20,901 nt of DNA. Source: Psychrilyobacter sp. GTDB lineage: Bacteria > Fusobacteriota > Fusobacteriia > Fusobacteriales > Fusobacteriaceae. The stretch is from positions 1 to 20,901 of the forward strand of contig JAGLEA010000094.1 of NCBI GenBank assembly GCA_023145315.1, written 5' to 3'. Below the pieces are notes generated by a model. It saw only the letters and a program-made list of their open reading frames with translations, was not told where the DNA came from and searched no databases. This document shows positions 16,225 through 20,901 of this stretch, one piece after another (position 1 is the first letter of the stretch; the number at the start of each line of letters is the position of its first letter). The translations under genes were made by a program, and so were the position numbers.

Positions 16225-17829
16225 ATGTATACAAAAGAAATGTGGGAACTTTCAAAAAAAGTTGAAGCAACTCGTTCTAAAAGGTTGGGAATTCAATTTC
16301 CTAGAATGTCTCCAGAAGAGAAATTAGAGGTTTTAAATGAAAATCACCCTGATTATAGTGACACAGGATTTATGTTTTTAAAACATGGTGTAAATAAAGG
16401 TGATCGTGTTCCTTGTGAATTAGGAGAACTACTAGATGGAAAAAGTACTACTTTAGATAAAGAGATTGATTTAAATAAAGTAGCTCATGATGTTGATGTA
16501 CTTATTATTGGTGGTGGTGGTGCAGGAGCAGCTGCAGCTTTAGAAGCCCATGCAAAAGGTGCAAAAGTATTATTAGTTACCAAATTAAGATTTGGTGATG
16601 CAAATACAATTATGGCTGAAGGTGGAATCCAAGCAGCAGATAAGGAAGATGACTCTCCAGCACAGCATTACTTAGATGTTTTAGGTGGAGGACATTATAA
16701 AAATGTTCCTGAATTAGCAGAAGCATTAGTAAAAGATGCACCTTCTGCAATAAAGTGGCTAAATGAATTAGGTGTTCTTTTTGATAAAGATAAAGAAGGA
16801 AATATGTTAACAAACCATGGTGGAGGAACTTCTAGAAAACGAATGCATTCAGCAGCTGACTATAGTGGTGCCGAAATTATGAGAGTTCTTAGAGACGAGG
16901 TAAGAAATAAAGGGATAGAGATTTTAGAATTTTCTCCTGCTCAAGAACTAATATTAGATTCAGAGGGTAAAATTGGTGGAGCTATTATACAAGATCTTGA
17001 AACTGAAAGAAGACATGTGATTAAAGCAAAAACTGTTATTTTAACAACTGGAGGAGCTGGAAGATTACACTATCAAGGGTTTCCAACTTCTAATCACTAT
17101 GGAGCAACGGCAGATGGATTAATACTGGGTTACAGAGTAGGAGCAAAATTAATATTTGCTGATACAATCCAATATCATCCTACTGGTGTAGCATATCCTT
17201 CTCAAATATTTGGAGCTTTAGTTACAGAAAAAGTTCGTGGATTAGGAGCAACACCATTAAATATTGATGGGGAACAGTTTGTATATCATTTAGAAACAAG
17301 AGATGTAGAAGCTTCAGCAATAATTAGAGAGTGTAATGTCAGAGGAAAAGGAATTTTATGCCCAACTGGAGGATCAGGTGTTTGGCTAGATACCCCATTG
17401 ATCGATATAATTCATGGGGAAGGAACGCTAGAGTCAAAACTACCAGGAATGCTAAGAATGTATATGAAATTTGATCTAGATATGAGAAAAAATCCTATCT
17501 TAGTGTATCCAACACTTCACTATCAAAATGGTGGTCTACTAATAGATGAAATGGGGCAGACTAAGATTCCTAACCTATATGTAGCAGGAGAGTGTGCTGG
17601 GGGAATTCATGGAACAAATAGATTAATGGGTAACTCATTATTAGATATAATTGTTTTTGGTAGGCGTTCTGGAAAACATGCAGGTGAAAATTCAAAAAAT
17701 ATAGAATTAAAAGATTTAACTTTAAATCATGTAGAAAAATTTAACAAAGAATTAGAGGAAAATAAGATTAATTCAGAAGTTATTTCACCAATGATATTAC
17801 CAACTTATAAACATGGAAGTAAGGATTAA
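16225..17829 (+). CDS. Fumarate reductase/succinate dehydrogenase-type flavoprotein subunit
   Basis: Likely the site of fumarate reduction to succinate in the cytoplasm. The 534-residue protein has the FAD motif GGGGAGAAAA at 96-105 and all four family active-site residues: H318 (YHPTG), R338 (TEKVRG, the catalytic arginine), H432 (TLHYQNGG) and R466 (HGTNRLMGNS). Two oddities: about 88 residues precede the FAD domain where typical subunits have about ten, and the histidine that binds FAD covalently in quinone-linked enzymes is replaced by N127 (DANTIMAEGG). FAD is therefore probably noncovalent, as in L-aspartate oxidase. No signal peptide or haem motif is present. AGGAGGT at 16213-16219 supports the start. 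L-aspartate oxidase is an alternative, but there is no nadA or nadC nearby and the iron-sulfur partner lies directly upstream. Confidence 0.82.
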   Translation: MYTKEMWELSKKVEATRSKRLGIQFPRMSPEEKLEVLNENHPDYSDTGFMFLKHGVNKGDRVPCELGELLDGKSTTLDKEIDLNKVAHDVDVLIIGGGGAGAAAALEAHAKGAKVLLVTKLRFGDANTIMAEGGIQAADKEDDSPAQHYLDVLGGGHYKNVPELAEALVKDAPSAIKWLNELGVLFDKDKEGNMLTNHGGGTSRKRMHSAADYSGAEIMRVLRDEVRNKGIEILEFSPAQELILDSEGKIGGAIIQDLETERRHVIKAKTVILTTGGAGRLHYQGFPTSNHYGATADGLILGYRVGAKLIFADTIQYHPTGVAYPSQIFGALVTEKVRGLGATPLNIDGEQFVYHLETRDVEASAIIRECNVRGKGILCPTGGSGVWLDTPLIDIIHGEGTLESKLPGMLRMYMKFDLDMRKNPILVYPTLHYQNGGLLIDEMGQTKIPNLYVAGECAGGIHGTNRLMGNSLLDIIVFGRRSGKHAGENSKNIELKDLTLNHVEKFNKELEENKINSEVISPMILPTYKHGSKD

Positions 17830-17834
17830 AAACT

Positions 17835-17880
17835 AAAAAAAAGCTAACTAACTTAAAATTTTGTTAGTTAGCTTTTTATA
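17835..17880 (+). terminator. Strong intrinsic terminator after the frdA-like gene
   Basis: GCTAACTAAC (17843-17852) pairs perfectly with GTTAGTTAGC (17863-17872), extended by A-T pairs on both sides, with a 10-nt loop and a T-run at 17873-17877. It ends the nine-gene operon. The A-rich left flank means it could also work on the other strand, though no minus-strand gene reaches it. Confidence 0.92.
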
Positions 17881-17909
17881 TTGACCATAATGAAAGATAG
17901 AGGTATAAT
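17881..17909 (+). promoter_or_regulatory. Near-consensus sigma70-type promoter of the fabG-like gene
   Basis: TTGACC (17881-17886) and TATAAT (17904-17909) are separated by 17 bases, starting right after the preceding terminator. Transcription should begin near 17916, giving a leader of about 58 nt. Confidence 0.9.
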
Positions 17910-17973
17910 TGAGTATGTTAAAATTAGTATTTATTAAATAAAAATATTAGTTAATAGAAAAAGGGGGCTAAAA

Positions 17974-18696
17974 ATGAGATTAGAAGGAAAAGTATGTGTA
18001 GTAACAGGTGGAGCAAAAGGGTTAGGTATGGAAATGGCACTATTATTTGCAAAGGAAGGAGCAAAAGTAGTAGCAGCAGATATGGGGGAACTATCTTATA
18101 CAAATGAAAATGTAGAAGGATATAAATTAAATGTAACAAATTTAGAAGCATGTGATAAATTTTCTAAATATGTAGTAGATAAATATGGAAAAATAGATGT
18201 ATTAGTAAATAATGCAGGAATTACAAAGGATGCATTAACACATAAAATCACAGAAGATATGTGGGATATGGTAATAGATGTAAATTTAAAAGGTGTATTC
18301 AATGTAACAAAATCAATAGGAACTCATATGATGATGGAAAATGGTTCAGGATCAATTATAAATATTTCATCAGTAGTAGGAGAGTATGGAAATGTTGGAC
18401 AAGCAAACTATGCAGCAACAAAAGCAGGAGTTATTGGATTGACTAAAACTTGGGCAAAAGAATTTGCTAGAAAAGGTGCAGCAGTAAGAGTAAACTCAAT
18501 AGCACCAGGATATATAATGACTGATATCTTAAAAACAATACCACAGGATCTATTAGATAAGTTTGCAAAGATGACAATGTTAGGAAGATTAGGAGAGCCT
18601 GAAGAAATAGCAAAAGTAGCATTATTTTTAGCTTCTGATGACGCAAGCTATGTAACAGGTCATAACTTAAGTGCAAATGGTGGAATGAGACTCTAG
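17974..18696 (+). CDS. SDR-family acetoacetyl-CoA reductase (FabG/PhaB-like)
   Basis: This classical short-chain dehydrogenase of 240 residues most likely reduces acetoacetyl-CoA to 3-hydroxybutyryl-CoA, given the thiolase gene that follows. Seen: the cofactor loop TGGAKGLG at 11-18, NNAG at 79-82, and the catalytic S133, Y146 and K150 (YAATK). D36 at the end of the second strand (VVAAD) favours NADH over NADPH. AGGGGG at 17962-17967 supports the start. Codons are almost all A-ending (gta, gca, aca, gga), more biased than in the upstream operon, suggesting high expression. A role in fatty-acid synthesis (FabG) is possible, but no fab genes are nearby. This SDR type normally makes the (R)-isomer, unlike the (S)-specific Hbd enzyme of butyrate fermenters. 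Confidence 0.75.
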   Translation: MRLEGKVCVVTGGAKGLGMEMALLFAKEGAKVVAADMGELSYTNENVEGYKLNVTNLEACDKFSKYVVDKYGKIDVLVNNAGITKDALTHKITEDMWDMVIDVNLKGVFNVTKSIGTHMMMENGSGSIINISSVVGEYGNVGQANYAATKAGVIGLTKTWAKEFARKGAAVRVNSIAPGYIMTDILKTIPQDLLDKFAKMTMLGRLGEPEEIAKVALFLASDDASYVTGHNLSANGGMRL

Positions 18697-18700
18697 GTAA

Positions 18701-18745
18701 AAAAAAAGAAAAAAGAAGTTATTTAATTCACTTTCTTTTTTTATT
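18701..18745 (+). terminator. Weak terminator-like hairpin between fabG-like and thiolase genes
   Basis: An A-rich arm with AAAAAAGAAGT (18709-18719) pairs, with one bulge, to ACTTTCTTTTTTT (18730-18742), and the right arm itself forms the T-run. It ends only a few bases before the thiolase ribosome site. Partial termination or mRNA end protection would lower or separate thiolase expression. The stem has little G+C, so strength is doubtful. Confidence 0.45.
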
Positions 18746-18759
18746 AAAAAGGAGATGTC

Positions 18760-19968
18760 ATGTCAAAAGTATATATAGTAGCAGCAAAAAGAACAGCAAT
18801 AGGATCATTTATGGGGAGCTTAACTAGTATAAAGCCAGCAAAATTAGGTGGAGCAGTAATAAAAAACATAATAGAAGAAACAAAGATAGATCCTAAAAAT
18901 ATAGATGAAGTAATATTAGGTAACGTATTATCAGCAGGTCAAGGACAAGGAGTGGGAAGACAAGCTGCATTAGATGGTGGAGTACCAGTAGAAGTACCAG
19001 CTTACTCTATAAATATCATATGTGGAAGTGGAATGAAAGCTATAATGTTAGCTAACAATGCTATAAAATCTGGAGAAGCAAATTTAATCTTAGCAGGTGG
19101 AGTAGAGTCTATGTCAGGAGCACCATATTTAATTCCTGGATCAACAAGAGCTGGACATAAAATGGGTGACTTTAAAACTATAGATCACATGGTATTTGAT
19201 GCATTAACAGATGCAGATGGTGGATATCATATGGGAGTTACAGCTGAAAATGTAGCTGAAAAATATAATTTATCTAAAGAATCTCAAGATTTATTTGCAG
19301 CAGAATCTCAAAGAAGAGCAATAGCAGCAGTAGATAGTGGAAGATTTGTAGATGAAATAGTTCCTATGGAAATTAAGAACAGAAGAGAAACTATAACTTT
19401 TGACACAGATGAACACCCAAATAGAAAAACAAATATGGAAAAACTAGGTAAATTAAGAACTATATTTAGAAAAAATGGAAGTGTAACTGCAGGAAATGCT
19501 TCTGGAATAAATGATGGTGCTAGTGTGATGCTAATAGCTTCTGAAGAAGCAGTATCTAAATATAACCTAACTCCATTAGTAGAAGTAATAGCTACAGGAC
19601 AAGGTGGAGTAGATCCAACTATCATGGGAATGGGACCTGTACCTGCTATAGAAAATGCTTTAACAAAAGCTAATATGAAATTAGAAGAGATGGGATTACT
19701 AGAATTAAACGAGGCTTTTGCAGCACAAGCTTTAGGAGTAATGACAGAATTATCTATCCAACATAATGTGACTATGGATTGGTTCCCTGACAAGACCAAT
19801 GTAAATGGAGGAGCAATAGCTCTAGGACATCCTGTAGGAGCTAGTGGAAATAGGATTACAACTACTCTAATACATGAGATGAAAAAAACAGGTACAGAGT
19901 ATGGATTAGCTTCACTATGTATCGGTGGTGGAATGGGTACAGCAGTAATTTTAAAGAATGTAAAATAA
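18760..19968 (+). CDS. Acetyl-CoA C-acetyltransferase (biosynthetic thiolase)
   Basis: It condenses two acetyl-CoA to acetoacetyl-CoA, the first step of C4 formation from acetyl units. The 402-residue protein carries the thiolase set: nucleophile C88 in IICGSGMKA, NEAFAAQ at 317-323, H357 in ALGHPVGASG, and the acid/base C387 in CIGGGMG. AAGGAGAT at 18749-18756 supports the start. It lies 63 nt after the SDR reductase, with a weak hairpin between, and is probably co-transcribed. Together the two would supply 3-hydroxybutyryl-CoA, meeting the succinate-derived route at crotonyl-CoA. The A-ending codon bias is the same as in the reductase gene. Degradative acyl-CoA thiolase is less likely from size and motif detail. 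Confidence 0.92.
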   Translation: MSKVYIVAAKRTAIGSFMGSLTSIKPAKLGGAVIKNIIEETKIDPKNIDEVILGNVLSAGQGQGVGRQAALDGGVPVEVPAYSINIICGSGMKAIMLANNAIKSGEANLILAGGVESMSGAPYLIPGSTRAGHKMGDFKTIDHMVFDALTDADGGYHMGVTAENVAEKYNLSKESQDLFAAESQRRAIAAVDSGRFVDEIVPMEIKNRRETITFDTDEHPNRKTNMEKLGKLRTIFRKNGSVTAGNASGINDGASVMLIASEEAVSKYNLTPLVEVIATGQGGVDPTIMGMGPVPAIENALTKANMKLEEMGLLELNEAFAAQALGVMTELSIQHNVTMDWFPDKTNVNGGAIALGHPVGASGNRITTTLIHEMKKTGTEYGLASLCIGGGMGTAVILKNVK

Positions 19969-19982
19969 AGTAAAAAAAATTA

Positions 19983-20020
19983 GGAGTTAGCCAATAAGAT
20001 ATTGGTTAACTCCATTTTAT
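19983..20020. terminator. Bidirectional terminator between convergent genes
   Basis: GGAGTTAGCCAAT (19983-19995) pairs with ATTGGTTAACTCC (20001-20013), 13 bp with one G-U on the plus strand and a 5-nt loop. A T-rich tail follows on the plus strand (20014-20020), and an A-run at 19973-19980 serves the minus strand. It separates the thiolase gene from the outer-membrane protein gene. Confidence 0.88.
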
Positions 20021-20565
20021 TATCTAAATCTATAACCAATTCCAAATGTCCATCTAGAATAATCATAGTTTGTATGGTTAATTTCAGAGTAAGTATCTTG
20101 ATAAGATATCTCTAAGACAACACCATCATTTTCTATTCCTCCACCTAAAGCATAGTATAAACCATTATCAGGGCTATCATTTCCACCGTCTTTAAAGTTG
20201 AAAGCATAACCTAAGTTAGCCTTTATAAATGGAACCCATGCAGAATCTCCTAAATACCCTAGACTATACTTAGCAACACCATATACAGGAAAAGATTGAA
20301 ATAATTTTTCATCATGAGATTTACTCTCTTGAAGTGTTTGGTAAGCTACACCGGCACCTAGATAAAAATTGTCATTGACAGAACTCATAAATTCTAGAGC
20401 AGCATCAAATCCAACTCCTGTTGTTTTATATTTTTTAGTAACATTAGATCCTGAATCATTGTATGTTCCAAAACCTGTAAGTCCAATTCTTGTTTCTAAA
20501 TATTTATCTGCAAAAGCAGTGGTTGTAGCTCCTAAAAGTAATGTTATAAGTAGTAATTTTTTCAT
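20020..20565 (-). CDS. Small outer-membrane beta-barrel protein
   Basis: This is an exported protein of 181 residues. An N-terminal signal peptide (KK, then a hydrophobic stretch at 4-12, AFA cleavage site after about residue 19) is followed by alternating hydrophobic/polar strands rich in glycine and tyrosine, for example YLETRIGLTGFGTY, FYLGAGVAYQT and FIKANLGYAF. It ends in WTFGIGYRFR, similar to the aromatic C-terminal signal recognised by the Bam machinery. It looks like an eight-stranded OmpX/OmpA-type barrel with no periplasmic domain. Its function is unknown. GGAGG at 20570-20574 supports the start. Its start is 18 nt after the stop of the thioredoxin-reductase-like gene, so co-transcription is likely, although no functional link is obvious. 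Its presence shows a cell with an outer membrane. Confidence 0.8.
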   Translation of the reverse strand: MKKLLLITLLLGATTTAFADKYLETRIGLTGFGTYNDSGSNVTKKYKTTGVGFDAALEFMSSVNDNFYLGAGVAYQTLQESKSHDEKLFQSFPVYGVAKYSLGYLGDSAWVPFIKANLGYAFNFKDGGNDSPDNGLYYALGGGIENDGVVLEISYQDTYSEINHTNYDYSRWTFGIGYRFR

Positions 20566-20583
20566 ATATCCTCCAGATTGCTT

Positions 20584-20901
20584 CTAATTAAATTTCTCTT
20601 CAGTATATTTTTCAGCATTAACAGCAGCTATTGCTCCATCAGCAGTAGCAGTGATAACTTGGTAAAGTGATTTTTCTCTACAATCTCCTACGATAAAGGC
20701 ACCTTCTACAATTTCACCACTATTATTATCAATAGGAGAAAGAGTTTTCTCATCTGCCATAAAGAATCCACTATTATTTTTCTTGAACTCATCACCAAAT
20801 ATCTCTGTATTAGGTAAATTTCCAACTAATACGAAAACACCGATAGGTTTTCCTTCCCCATCATGTTCTGTAATCTCACCAGTGATCTTATTTTTTAAAA
20901 C
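20584..20901 (-). CDS. Thioredoxin-reductase-like flavoprotein, C-terminal part (cut by window edge)
   Basis: The reading frame enters from the right edge and ends with TAG at 20584-20586, giving 105 visible residues. They include GVFVLVGNLPNTEIF at about 21-35 and the FAD-binding GAFIVGDCREKSLYQ followed by ITATADGAIAA, the typical C-terminal signature of low-molecular-weight thioredoxin reductase (usually GD-R-K-L-Q-TA--DGA). The NADPH domain and redox CxxC would lie outside the window, so a true TrxB cannot be told from related ferredoxin-linked or AhpF-type flavoproteins. The gene is followed by the beta-barrel gene after 18 nt. Confidence 0.82.
   Translation of the reverse strand, partial: VLKNKITGEITEHDGEGKPIGVFVLVGNLPNTEIFGDEFKKNNSGFFMADEKTLSPIDNNSGEIVEGAFIVGDCREKSLYQVITATADGAIAAVNAEKYTEEKFN

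Noticed and set aside
16225..17829. L-aspartate oxidase (NadB)
   Set aside because: The noncovalent FAD fits, but a three-cluster iron-sulfur partner precedes it and no NAD synthesis genes are nearby.
19308..19799. 163-residue open frame antisense to the thiolase gene
   Set aside because: It is a shadow of a strongly biased coding sequence, with no ribosome site or recognisable domain. The same holds for the other short antisense frames across the window.
1..20901. CRISPR arrays, tRNA or rRNA genes, transposases, integration sites
   Set aside because: No direct repeats with regular spacing, no tRNA-like folds or conserved RNA stretches, and no transposase or integrase motifs were found by eye.

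Overview
The window is AT-rich, uses strong AGGAGG-type ribosome binding sites, and carries anaerobic fermentation genes. It also has a small secreted beta-barrel protein ending in an aromatic-containing RFR tail, which points to a double-membraned cell. Together these suggest an obligately anaerobic, amino-acid- or dicarboxylate-fermenting member of the Fusobacteriota (Fusobacterium, Cetobacterium or Ilyobacter-like). This placement is inference, because no marker RNA gene is present.

Positions 24-8620 (minus strand) hold a seven-gene operon read from abfD towards position 1: 4-hydroxybutyryl-CoA dehydratase, a NifU-C scaffold, 4-hydroxybutyrate CoA-transferase, an AspT-like membrane protein, succinyl-CoA:CoA transferase, succinate-semialdehyde dehydrogenase and 4-hydroxybutyrate dehydrogenase. 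This is a complete succinate -> succinyl-CoA -> succinate semialdehyde -> 4-hydroxybutyrate -> 4-hydroxybutyryl-CoA -> crotonyl-CoA route, the one known from Clostridium kluyveri and C. aminobutyricum.

Positions 8621-8956 are the only gene-free stretch over 300 bases. It is a divergent control region with a good sigma70-type promoter for abfD, a weaker candidate promoter for the rightward operon, several inverted repeats, and an unusual leader in which a perfect Shine-Dalgarno is separated from its start codon by a hairpin.

Positions 8957-17829 (plus strand) hold nine tightly packed genes: hdrB, hdrC, hdrA, then flxD, flxC, flxB, flxA (overlapping reading frames), then a soluble fumarate-reductase-type iron-sulfur protein and flavoprotein. 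The Flx-Hdr part matches the NADH-oxidising, HdrA-based flavin bifurcation modules of anaerobes. The last two genes supply a plausible high-potential acceptor, fumarate. The most interesting reading is a soluble, quinone-free, electron-bifurcating NADH:ferredoxin/fumarate reductase. The succinate it makes would feed the divergent operon and end as crotonyl-CoA or butyrate.

Positions 17835-19968 hold a strong terminator, a near-consensus promoter, an SDR acetoacetyl-CoA reductase and an acetyl-CoA acetyltransferase. These feed acetyl-CoA units into the same C4-CoA pool. Positions 19983-20901 hold a bidirectional terminator, a small outer-membrane beta-barrel protein and the C-terminal end of a thioredoxin-reductase-like protein, both on the minus strand.
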